DNA of 24,013 nt from Planctomycetota bacterium. GTDB taxonomy: Bacteria > Planctomycetota > Planctomycetia > Pirellulales > Pirellulaceae. The stretch covers positions 1 to 24,013 of the forward strand of contig JAJRVM010000358.1 of NCBI GenBank assembly GCA_024277285.1, given 5' to 3'. This document shows, piece after piece, positions 1-7,815 of this stretch; the stretch's first letter is position 1; the number at the start of each line of letters is the position of its first letter. The translations under genes were made by a program, and so were the position numbers. Below the pieces are notes generated by a model. The model had not been told where the DNA came from. It ran no database searches and was given only the letters and a program-made list of their open reading frames with translations.

Positions 1-147
1 AGACGATTGACACGGGCGCTATTGCTGAGTCATCTCTTAGCCTGGACAGTTGAGAATGTAGTACTGCCACGTCCACATTGAAATCAAAACGCATCCCAGT
101 TTTGTGTCGAGTCGTTCCAGGCAATGACGAATGACAAAGCACGAATC

Positions 148-214
148 GACGCTAATCCCGCAACGCCCTCCGCCCGGGCAAGCCCCGGTGGAAGGCACGA
201 CTGGCCAGCTACCA
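148..214 (+). repeat. Dispersed palindromic (REP-like) element, copy 1
   Basis: The element begins GACGCTAATCCCG and ends CACGACTGGCCAGCTACCA. Its centre is a G/C-rich imperfect hairpin of the form CCTCCGCCCGGGC / CCCCGGTGGAAGG. Two other copies lie at 10012-10077 (+) and 18199-18260 (-). All three are intergenic. Confidence 0.75.
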
Positions 215-327
215 GCGATGCAATAGTTCCTCGGTCGCCGTGACAAGCCCATCCGCCAATGACCAAACAATGCCGGAATTTGGAGCGCGACTTGGATCGG
301 GTCGTATTCGCGGCGAATGCCGCGGCT

Positions 328-355
328 GCATGTAGCCACAGGCGTCAGCCTGTGG
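328..355 (+). repeat. Short hairpin element, copy 1
   Basis: GCATGTAGCC is followed by the hairpin CCACAGGC-GTCA-GCCTGTGG (336-355, 8-bp perfect arms). A second copy lies inverted at 452-479. The two differ in the stem by paired changes, so base pairing is kept. Confidence 0.75.
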
Positions 356-380
356 TTATTGGTGCGTATCAAAACGAGTC

Positions 381-424
381 GCCGCGAATGCGGCGATAGC
401 ATGCGCTGCCGCCGCATTCGCGGC
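381..424. repeat. Perfect 15-bp inverted repeat
   Basis: The left arm GCCGCGAATGCGGCG (381-395) is the exact reverse complement of the right arm at 410-424, with a 14-nt loop. No T-run follows on either strand, so it is not a typical intrinsic terminator. Confidence 0.8.
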
Positions 425-451
425 TCCGCGTCCATCGATCGCATCCCCGTT

Positions 452-479
452 CCATGGGCTGACGCCCATGGCTACATGC
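452..479 (-). repeat. Short hairpin element, copy 2 (inverted)
   Basis: The hairpin CCATGGGC-TGAC-GCCCATGG (452-471) is followed by GCTACATGC. Read on the - strand it matches copy 1 at 328-355, with compensating substitutions in both arms (CACAGGC/GCCTGTG becomes CATGGGC/GCCCATG). Confidence 0.75.
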
Positions 480-689
480 TATGGCCGCTTCGCGGCCGCA
501 TTACTCATCATGTCGCCGGTGCCGCGTCCATCGATCGCATCCTGGATGCGCTGTTTACGCCCACCATCTCGTGAATAGGCACTCGTCGCCGTTATCTCAC
601 TGGTATCCTCACTGCCACGCAACATTGACATTTCGGTTACAATGGCCTAATCCCCTCCCGTCCCATCCCTCCAATCGCCGGACACCACG

Positions 690-1776
690 ATGACCGTTTC
701 TGCAATACTCCGCTGCGCCGCACTCGTCACGCTCACGCTCACTTGCCATTGTCTCGCATTCGCAAACGAATCAGCCGAAAGGGATAACATCGCATTGGGC
801 AAGCCGTACACATTGCACCCAGCGCCACGGTATTCGTACTGCACTGACCCGGGCGACCGAACTCAGCTGACCGATGGCAAACAATCGGAAGGCTATTTCT
901 GGAATCACAAAGCAACCGTTGGCTGGTCGAGTACCGGATACGCGTCAATCACGATTGACTTGGGCAAGATCGAACCGATCGCAGGCGTTACTTTCCGCAC
1001 CGCGGCGGGCACTGCCGGCGTGCATTGGCCCACTGCGGTTCACATTCACGTCAGCGATGCAAGACAACTCGCGTCCCGCTGCACTTGCATGTATATCCGC
1101 TACAGTTTCCCCAGCAGACGTCACTCCTGCTGGGTGGCTGGTCTTATACGTGCTGGGTGGCTGGTCTTATACGAACAGCGGCGGATACGGCCTGACAGCG
1201 CAGAACCGCTCGGCCCTGATCACTCACCTGAAAGAACGATTTGTCAACGCACCGTGGGCTAACGGCAGTGCCCTGAATAGCTACCAGTTCGCTGCGGACG
1301 GCAGCATCGCACTGAACACCAAGAACTTGGACGACTGGCTGGCCACTTGGTCTGGCGCACAGCGTTACCAGATCTTCGTCCACGTCCCCACCTCGATCGG
1401 CGGCGCCAAGATCGGCACGTCGGCGTTCGATAAGAACGTCGCGACGTGGATCCGCGCCTGGGTGGCGCACTTGGGCAAGCAGGGGATCCGGGCCAACCAA
1501 CTTGCCTTGCTGCTGCGTGACGAGCCGAATGAGAGCAAAGATGTGAGCCCCATTGTCGCGTGGTCTCGCGCGTTGCGCGCGGCCGAGCCCGAGGTGGTCA
1601 TCTGGGAAGATCCTACCTATCGAGATCCACGCAAAGCGCCGGCACCGTTTTGGGAGGCGTGCGATGTGCTCTGCCCCAATCGCGTGATGTGGCTCGCCGG
1701 CGGACCGGCATTCGAGAAGTTCTACCTGGACCAGCAAGCCAAAGGCGCGACACTGCAGTTCTGCTCTCAGGACTAG
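690..1776 (+). pseudogene. Degraded discoidin-domain / glycosidase-like secreted protein
   Basis: The 5' part (690 to about 1058) encodes a signal peptide (MTVSAILRCAALVTLTLTC) and most of an F5/8 type C (discoidin-like) carbohydrate-binding region, with NIALGKPYTL, QLTDGK, TVGWSS, ITIDLGKIEPIAGV and AAGTAGVHWPTAV. The frame then breaks. A short segment in a second frame (about 1061-1127) reads TRVPLHLHVYPLQFPQQTS and joins LLLGGWSYTNSGGYG. A 23-bp tandem duplication (1128-1150 and 1151-1173) throws the rest into a third frame, which stays open to 1776 and reads like the middle of a larger protein (for example LALLLRDEPNES). It stops at LQFCSQD, well short of a plausible end. The gene therefore has at least a lost internal segment, a duplication frameshift and a truncated 3' end. 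The family call is by eye and moderate; the disruption is clear. Confidence 0.75.
1128..1173 (+). repeat. 23-bp perfect tandem duplication causing a frameshift
   Basis: The unit TGCTGGGTGGCTGGTCTTA plus TACG occurs at 1128-1150 and again at 1151-1173 with no gap. Removing one copy joins the frame on the left (about 1061-1127) to the long frame on the right. Confidence 0.9.
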
Positions 1777-1823
1777 GAAATTCTCCCTTCCTTTTCCTAT
1801 TCCAATCAGAGGACGCGCCAATC

Positions 1824-1952
1824 ATGCTCCGAACCCACTCCACACGTCACCGATTTCACTCTTTCTCGGTAGCCATCATCTCCGGCATTGTCGCCGCCAT
1901 GCTTTTGAGCTGCATGGCCGCCCCTCTGAATGCGGACGATGACGACGACTAA
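1824..1952 (+). CDS. Possible small exported peptide with acidic tail (42 aa)
   Basis: ATG at 1824 is preceded by AGAGGA at about 1808-1813. The peptide has a basic N terminus (MLRTHSTRHRFHSF), a hydrophobic core (VAIISGIVAAMLL) and either a lipobox-like LLSC (Cys30) or a signal peptidase site after PLNA. It then ends in five aspartates. It could be a real small exported peptide, or the surviving 5' end of a longer gene, since the neighbouring 1 kb is decayed. No family is recognised. Confidence 0.4.
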   Translation: MLRTHSTRHRFHSFSVAIISGIVAAMLLSCMAAPLNADDDDD

Positions 1953-2049
1953 CTCACGTTGCTTACGCTACTGAGCCTCAGTCACCCTGCTTGACACCTA
2001 CGGCATGCGGCGTACAAAGTGCGCCGCTTGTCGCAGTTATCGGCCGCCA

Positions 2050-2431
2050 GGGGTCAGACTCTGTTTACTGTTTACGCGTGGCGGTCGAGCGGTCAGAACA
2101 GGTCAATGGCACGACCACTTCGCATCGCGTTTTCCGGGCCGTCCACGATGCGGCGCCGCGCGGCAAGCACTGTTTCGCGAAGAACAAGTACGGTGCACGT
2201 CCGTGCCACTGCTCATTCCGTACGTTTCCCAATATCATTCCGTCCAACAAAGCGATAAATCGATGCACACACGCAAACGCCGAGTTGAGCAGTGCGAAGC
2301 GTCGATCGAGCTGCCATTGGAAACCGGCTAGCCGGTTCGCACTGCGTGCAGTTACTGGCGACGTGTTGGTTAAGCGTTCGGCAGTGCCAGATCGATCGAG
2401 ATTGCGAACGCGTTTGCGCATGCAGTGGCAC
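2050..2431 (+). repeat. Composite intergenic repeat, copy A
   Basis: Three blocks are shared with copy B (15720-15980): block 1 at 2050-2092 (GGGGTCAGACTCTGTTTACT onward), block 2 at 2215-2314 (ATTCCGTACG to GATCGAGCTGCC) and block 3 at 2319-2431 (GAAACCGGCTAGCCGGTTCG to GCAGTGGCAC). Block 3 starts with a perfect 16-bp palindrome, AACCGGCTAGCCGGTT (2322-2337). The order here is 1-2-3; in copy B it is 1-3-2. Confidence 0.8.
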
Positions 2432-2681
2432 ACACGCGCAGCTATGGACCGCGGAAAAAGGGAGTAACCTCATTTCTTAGTTGAACGAACATAACGAAGA
2501 CGCCGTCAAGTGTCACGCGTCAAACACTTCATCAAGTTGTCCAGTTTTTGGGGTCCATTACAATGGTTGTGCCAGCCCTCCAGACTTGTTGGTGTCAGCC
2601 GCGGTGGCATAAACACCGAGAACGGTTACGATTTGCCAGTGTTTTCCAGCAAAATGGTGGGCGCAACGGCAAGACTCTATA

Positions 2682-2786
2682 CTAGGCTGCGTCTCAAAAC
2701 TCGTATTTACCACCTTGCGTTTCGCGTAATCTGCTGAAAATGGCATGGCTTTGCCGCGCGAAAAGACGTTTTGAGACAAAGCCTAG
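2682..2786. mobile_element. MITE-like element, 97 bp, 15-bp terminal inverted repeats, CTAG flanks
   Basis: GCTGCGTCTCAAAAC at 2686-2700 and GTTTTGAGACAAAGC at 2768-2782 are inverted repeats with 13 of 15 positions matching. CTAG flanks both sides (2682-2685 and 2783-2786). CTAG fits the YTAR target duplicated by the IS5 group of IS elements. Inside, TTTCGCG and CGCGAAA extend the foldback. There is no transposase, so the element would be non-autonomous. Because CTAG is itself a palindrome, it could instead be part of the inverted repeat. Confidence 0.6.
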
Positions 2787-2863
2787 CTGGACACAGCACC
2801 ATTTTGGCGGTTCTCGGACCTCCTTTCTACTTATCAGGATAACCTGGGGATAGAAACACGCCT

Positions 2864-3538
2864 GTGCCGGACCAACCCACTAACGCCGACGACGCGAAAA
2901 CCGAAGAGTCAATAGCTGACGAGCCTTTGGTTGGAGCGCCATTGGCCGAAGACGTAGACTCCGATTTAGAGCCGACCGATCACTATTTGCTGAGTCGTTT
3001 TCGGCGTGGCGAAGAAGACGCGGCCACGGCGATCTATCTTCGGTACGCCAAGCGTCTACAATTGCTGGCGCGCGCACAATCGGGCAAGGACCTGGCGGTT
3101 CGAGTCGACCCAGAGGATGTGGTGCAATCGGTATTTCGCACTTTTTTCCGCCGCGCGTCCGAAGGCCACTATGAAATTCCCGATGGCGAAGAACTGTGGA
3201 AGTTGTTCTTGGTCATTGCATTGAACAAAGTCCGCCGGCTGGGCGAGTTTCACCGCGCGGCGAAGCGGGATGTCAGTCAAACGACGGCGTTGGAGAAAAT
3301 CGGCGATGTTGCCGGTCGGCAAAGGAAGCTCGACGACCAGTCGTTCGGCATTTTGCAGTTGACCATCGAGGAGTTACTTGAAGAGCTGCCGGAAACACAG
3401 CGCCGCATGGTGACTTTGCGGATCGAAGGGCATGGCGTTACCCAGATCGCCGAAGAAACGCGACGTGCGAAGAGGTCGGTGGAACGGGTCTTGCAAAAAT
3501 TCCGCAACCGCTTGGCCGATGTGCTCTATGACGACTAG
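2864..3538 (+). CDS. ECF-type RNA polymerase sigma factor (planctomycete, kinase-linked)
   Basis: This 224-aa protein directs RNA polymerase to a regulon that cannot be named from sequence. The region 2 part spans about residues 40-130: FRRGEEDAATAIYLRYAKRL, then DPEDVVQSVFRTFF, where the DVVQ segment is the -10 recognition helix region, then LFLVIALNKVRR. Region 4, about 167-220, has the helix-turn-helix LPETQRRMVTLRIEGHGVTQ with IAEETRRAKRSVERVLQKFR. The first 38 residues are an acidic, low-complexity leader. The start is GTG, with GGGGA about 13 nt upstream. The gene lies 270 bp ahead of a Ser/Thr kinase on the same strand; sigma factors paired with such kinases are common in planctomycetes (the ECF STK groups), so control by phosphorylation rather than by an anti-sigma factor is plausible but not shown. 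No anti-sigma gene is adjacent. Confidence 0.92.
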   Translation: MPDQPTNADDAKTEESIADEPLVGAPLAEDVDSDLEPTDHYLLSRFRRGEEDAATAIYLRYAKRLQLLARAQSGKDLAVRVDPEDVVQSVFRTFFRRASEGHYEIPDGEELWKLFLVIALNKVRRLGEFHRAAKRDVSQTTALEKIGDVAGRQRKLDDQSFGILQLTIEELLEELPETQRRMVTLRIEGHGVTQIAEETRRAKRSVERVLQKFRNRLADVLYDD

Positions 3539-3808
3539 TATGTCACCGGAGAGGTGGTCGTTTGAGCATGGACCGATCTCTTTCGGGTGCACCGACGACG
3601 GTGATTAGGTTGAATTGGCAGCGCGACGCCAACGCCCGACAAACGAGAATCAACGTAGCACTATCAGCTTGCGACAAAACGGATACTGCACCGCTGCGGC
3701 GAGGGGCACGCCGCAAATGAATCGGATCGGGTTTCCAGGATCCGAAATGCGTGGGGGCAGTTTAACAGGGAAGCAGTGTAACGGGGGCACGGCACGCAGG
3801 TAACAACC

Positions 3809-6800
3809 ATGCACAACAGTCTGCGTCAACTGGACGACTACGTGGAAGCGTACGAAGTTGCGCGCGAATCGGGTGGCCTCCTCAATTTGCTCGACTTCGC
3901 CCCGGCACCCGATTCCCCAGAGCGATTCGACACGGTGATCGAATTGGTACGTGTCGATCTGGAATATGGATGGAAATCAGGCGACCGCAAACAGATCGAA
4001 CATTACCAGCAGATGTTTCCCGACATCTTGCAATCTGGCGACGGATTGAAGCAGGTTGCTTTTGAAGAATACCGACTCAGGCGTCTAGCGGGGGAAGCGG
4101 TCCTGCGGGAATCGTACGATCATCTCGATGGAGTATCGACCGACGATTGGCCGGAGCTTCCCGTTGGTGATTCCGAACCGTCAACCTCGACGCTCCCCCT
4201 CGAAGCAGCTTGCCTGGCCGAACTGTCCCAGATCGATCGCTCCTTGGGCGACCGCATGGCAGCCGCAACGCTCGAAATGCCTGACGTTGGCGATCAATTT
4301 CAGTCTTTTGATTTGGTCGGCGAACTCGGTCGCGGTGCGTTCGGACGCGTTTTCCTGGCACGCCAAGGTGATCTTGCGCAGCGATTCGTCGCTCTCAAAA
4401 TCAGCCTCCGTTTCTCCGAGGAACCACAACGACTGGCTCAACTGCAACACACGCACATTGTGCCCATCTACTCCGTCCATCGGCAAGGATCGTTGCAGGC
4501 AATCTGCATGCCGTTCCTGGGCCCAAACACGTTGGCGGATGTACTCAAGACATTCGCGCTATCGCGGACGATCCCCAATTCCGGCCAGGCGATCGTAAGC
4601 ACTATCGGTTTGCGTTCCGCATCAACTCTTGCTTGCGATGCGGCACACGGCAACAACCTGCCGTCCGCGCCCCCTTCCGAAGGCTCCGCAGAAGTCGTGC
4701 CGAGTGGAGAAGCGATCCAGCGGCTGGGCAATATGGACTATCTGTCCGCCGCAGTCTGGATCATATCGCGTGTCGCCGACGGATTAGCCTACGCACACGA
4801 ACACGGGATCGTACATCGCGACTTGAAACCAGCTAATATCTTGCTGACCGATGACGGCCAACCGCTGCTGCTTGACTTCAACCTGGCAACACAGCACACC
4901 GCGACCGGTACAACGATGGCGTTGATCGGGGGCACGCTCCCCTACATCGGACCGGAGCACATGGCCGCATTGCAAGAGGGTGGCAACATTGGCCCGCGAA
5001 GCGATGTCTATTCGCTGGGCGTGATCTTGTTCCAGATGCTGACCGGCCACTTGCCCTATCCCGCTCCGCGCGGACCGTTTGCCAAGATTGTCACTCGCAT
5101 GCGTCGCGACCGGCAACAGCCCGCACGCTCGGCTCGTACACTCAATCCGCTAGTCTCTCCAGGCTTGGCAGCCATCGTAAGCCGTTGCCTGGAACCCGAT
5201 CAGCAGCGTCGCTACGCAAACGCGCGCGAGCTGCAGGAGGACTTACAGCGACACCTGGATCACCGCCCTCTGCAACATGCCCCAAATCGTTCCATCCCCG
5301 AACGAGCTCGAAAGTGGGCACGTCGTCACCCGCGACTTGCCTCGGCAACCACGGTCGCTTTGATGGCGGTCACCATTTTGGCCGCGTTAGCCTTGGTTGC
5401 CCACAGACGCGGCAAGAGCCTTGCCGCGCATCAAGCTCGGGAAACTCTGCGGCAAGTCGAGACAGCGGTAGACTCGGCCCAAACGGCGCTCAACTCGCCG
5501 TTCGTCGACAATCGCGAACTGGCCGGCGCCGTCGATCGCACCACTGAATCGCTACGTCAACTGCACGTTCACGAATCGCCACTGGCCGTCCAACCCGTAT
5601 TCCAAGAACTGGACAACACCGGAAAACGACGCTTGCGACAATGTACTGATCGGCTGGCCTATCTGCTCGCAGGCGGTATTGCCCAACAGGCCATTCGAAC
5701 GTCGGATCCCCAGCAACGCGCCCAACGGCTCAAAGAAGCACTGCAGTGGAACAGTTTGCTCTACGATCCAGATGCACCACAACTCGCCGACCAGGCTATC
5801 ATCCTGCAACGCGCTCGCTTACTCCAGGCTGCCGGCCGGGAATCAGAAGCTGAACAGCTACGTACCGAAGCAGAAGCGACGGCCGGTGACGCAAAGGAAC
5901 CTCGCACGCGCGCTTTTGAATACGCCCACCAAGGCCGGTTCGACGAGGCCGCTGCCATCATCAAACAACTCCTTCGCCAAGCACCACAAGATCACGTGCT
6001 CTGGTTCTGCCTTGGCAATTGTTACCTCAGTAATCAACGGGCCGACGACGCGGAAGATTGCTACGCTGCAGCCGTCGTGTTGCGACCCGATTTCACACTG
6101 GGTTTTGAACATCGTGGTTTGGCGAGGCTGCAGATGCAAGCGTTTCGCGACGCGTGCGACGATTTCGATACCGCATTGACTCAACAACCAGGCCTGGTCG
6201 CTGCCTTGGTTAATCGTGCAATCGCACGTCAACACTTGGGGTTACTGGCATTGGCCGAAGAAGATATTTCCGCCGCAATCGACCAGGGCGCGACGCAGAC
6301 TCGCATCTACTTCATTCGATCACGGATCCGTACGGCGCTGGGGAATCGGACCGGCGCGGCGCAAGACCATGACGAGGGAATACGGCGCACTCCCCAAGAC
6401 GAACTGAGTTGGATAGCGCGAGGCGTCGCGCGTCTGGCCGACGAACCGATCGAGGCACTTGCTGATTTCCGACAGGCCTTGAAACTGAACCCGCAATCTC
6501 CCTCCGCATTGCAAAACATCGCCCACGTCTTGTCGGAGCAACTCGGTGACCAGGACGGCGCGATCGCGACCTTGAATCGACTGGTCGCCGCGGAACCGGA
6601 CAACGCCTCCGCGCTGGCTGGCCGCGGTGTGCTGCTTGCACGCCAGAAGCAACGCGATGCCAGCATGCGTGATGCGCAAGCGGCGCTCGCGGCAACGGAT
6701 ATCCCGTTGATCATCTACCAGGTCGGCTGCATCTATGCGATCAATGCCGCAACGCATCCCGAAGATGCTCACCGCGCAGTACAGCTTATCGCCCGCGCAT

Positions 6801-6928
6801 TACGACGCGATCCTGAGTTGGCCAAGGTCGCATCGCACGACACCGATCTCGATGCCATTCGCCATCATGCCGAACTCAAGGCAGTGCTCAATGCAGCGCG
6901 CACACTGCAAAAAACTGGCACGCCATGA
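3809..6928 (+). CDS. Membrane Ser/Thr protein kinase with C-terminal TPR repeats
   Basis: This 1039-aa protein has four parts. Residues 1-165 are an acidic N-terminal region typical of planctomycete kinases. Residues 166-490 are a Hanks-type kinase: glycine loop GELGRGAFGRVF (171-182), VALK (Lys197), a very short alpha-C region, catalytic loop HRDLKPAN (336-343, Asp338), then DFN at 356-358 instead of DFG, GPEH instead of APE, and SDVYSLGVILFQMLTG. Between the hinge and the alpha-E helix there is an unusual 60-residue insertion rich in Ser, Ala and Pro (about 250-308). Residues 509-532 form one transmembrane helix, so the kinase is cytoplasmic. The TPR repeats (about 700-990) follow that helix and would lie across the membrane. 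ATG at 3809 has a weak AGGT upstream. It probably acts with the sigma factor upstream, by genomic association. Substrates are unknown. Confidence 0.93.
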   Translation: MHNSLRQLDDYVEAYEVARESGGLLNLLDFAPAPDSPERFDTVIELVRVDLEYGWKSGDRKQIEHYQQMFPDILQSGDGLKQVAFEEYRLRRLAGEAVLRESYDHLDGVSTDDWPELPVGDSEPSTSTLPLEAACLAELSQIDRSLGDRMAAATLEMPDVGDQFQSFDLVGELGRGAFGRVFLARQGDLAQRFVALKISLRFSEEPQRLAQLQHTHIVPIYSVHRQGSLQAICMPFLGPNTLADVLKTFALSRTIPNSGQAIVSTIGLRSASTLACDAAHGNNLPSAPPSEGSAEVVPSGEAIQRLGNMDYLSAAVWIISRVADGLAYAHEHGIVHRDLKPANILLTDDGQPLLLDFNLATQHTATGTTMALIGGTLPYIGPEHMAALQEGGNIGPRSDVYSLGVILFQMLTGHLPYPAPRGPFAKIVTRMRRDRQQPARSARTLNPLVSPGLAAIVSRCLEPDQQRRYANARELQEDLQRHLDHRPLQHAPNRSIPERARKWARRHPRLASATTVALMAVTILAALALVAHRRGKSLAAHQARETLRQVETAVDSAQTALNSPFVDNRELAGAVDRTTESLRQLHVHESPLAVQPVFQELDNTGKRRLRQCTDRLAYLLAGGIAQQAIRTSDPQQRAQRLKEALQWNSLLYDPDAPQLADQAIILQRARLLQAAGRESEAEQLRTEAEATAGDAKEPRTRAFEYAHQGRFDEAAAIIKQLLRQAPQDHVLWFCLGNCYLSNQRADDAEDCYAAAVVLRPDFTLGFEHRGLARLQMQAFRDACDDFDTALTQQPGLVAALVNRAIARQHLGLLALAEEDISAAIDQGATQTRIYFIRSRIRTALGNRTGAAQDHDEGIRRTPQDELSWIARGVARLADEPIEALADFRQALKLNPQSPSALQNIAHVLSEQLGDQDGAIATLNRLVAAEPDNASALAGRGVLLARQKQRDASMRDAQAALAATDIPLIIYQVGCIYAINAATHPEDAHRAVQLIARALRRDPELAKVASHDTDLDAIRHHAELKAVLNAARTLQKTGTP

Positions 6929-7815
6929 CCACCCCTCCGTGCCACTTTCTGAAAACGCTGCCGCTACTCCCTTCCTATTCAAGACCGGAAAACTCGCTTC
7001 CGCCACGCCACACCGCCACACCGGGCCGCCACACTGGTGGGCCCACGGCACAGGAAACCTGTCGCGCTTCCATCACGACAGAGACACACCACGCGCGTCA
7101 CACGGCCCAATTCACGTTGCCTGGCTCCACACCACCTTTCCGAGGCAAAACAGCACAACAACTGGACGGGTTCTCAACGTGAGCCGCGTCACCTTAAATT
7201 GAGGCCAACGTCGTTTTCGATTCGGTCTTCATCTGTTATGATGCTGGAGCAGCAGCGGCAATAAGATGGAATAATGCCACCGCTCGTTTCGCACCTCATC
7301 AGAATCTATTCTCGAAAAAACCTTTTCCCTTGAGCCGTCGGCGGCGGACACGGATATCCGCGATCCGCGCGTTTGAACCCGCTGTTGTGCCGGTCGCTCC
7401 CAACCGCTTTCACGCGGTGAGTGCAGTAGCTTGGCTGGCTAGCAACCATGCTTCACCTGACGCACCCTGCTCCCACCTTGCCACGGTCAGCAACGTTGGG
7501 GGAACCGAAGGGGACAATTCGGTATTCGCACCATGATGGGTCGAATTCGTCGACTTACGGACGAGGCGAGTGGCGGAGCAGGCCCAACCACTTCACGGCA
7601 GACACGATAGGCCACGCGAGTGCTAGCAGGACTCGAAAGAACAGATGACGCCGGAACAACCATGCGGGCAAAGCTTGGTACATGCAGATTTTACAGCTCC
7701 GACACAACATGAAATTGTCGGTTTTCTTGGCGCAGCAGCATCTTGAAATCGACTGCTCCTATGCAGAGGGTGTGTGACGCGTTCCTGAAGCAGCAACATT
7801 GTTCGAGAGGTCCCT
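6929..7815. other. 887-bp spacer, no credible gene
   Basis: An 85-codon frame starts at 6925, overlapping the kinase stop as ATGA, but it is rich in Thr, His, Pro and Arg without any domain, and I do not accept it. Other short frames look random. TTATGAT at 7236-7242 could be a -10 box, without a convincing -35 box. Nothing else is recognised, so the LEPR-XLL gene may have a long leader. Confidence 0.5.

Larger units (their letters stand above)
1..689. other. Non-coding palindrome-rich island, no credible gene
   Basis: No open frame here has a domain, a ribosome binding site or sensible composition. The stretch holds one copy of a dispersed 65-bp palindromic element (148-214), a perfect 15-bp inverted repeat (381-424), two hairpin elements in opposite orientation (328-355 and 452-479), and a 21-bp direct repeat beginning CCGCGTCCATCG at 426-446 and 522-542. 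A sequence like TTACAAT at 637-643 resembles a -10 box ahead of the pseudogene at 690, but the TTGACA at 625-630 is only 7 nt upstream, too close to act as its -35 box. Confidence 0.6.
1953..2863. other. 910-bp spacer: complex repeat, MITE-like element, no credible gene
   Basis: Several 60-160 codon frames exist on both strands but overlap each other, lack ribosome binding sites and coincide with repeated DNA. The left half (2050-2431) is related to 15720-15980. The right half holds a 97-bp inverted-repeat element (2686-2782). The last 80 bp lead into the sigma factor gene. Confidence 0.6.

Noticed and set aside
625..643. TTGACA and TACAAT considered as a promoter
   Set aside because: Only 7 nt separate the two boxes; a working promoter needs about 17.
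1144..1821. A 225-codon frame on the - strand
   Set aside because: It is antisense to the pseudogene and has no domain or ribosome binding site.
1991..2480. Several overlapping frames of 60-158 codons
   Set aside because: They coincide with the composite repeat that also occurs at 15720-15980, where the same frames are not kept.
6925..7182. An 85-codon frame starting in an ATGA overlap with the kinase stop
   Set aside because: The overlap looks like translational coupling, but the product is a Thr/His/Pro/Arg-rich random-looking sequence without any motif.
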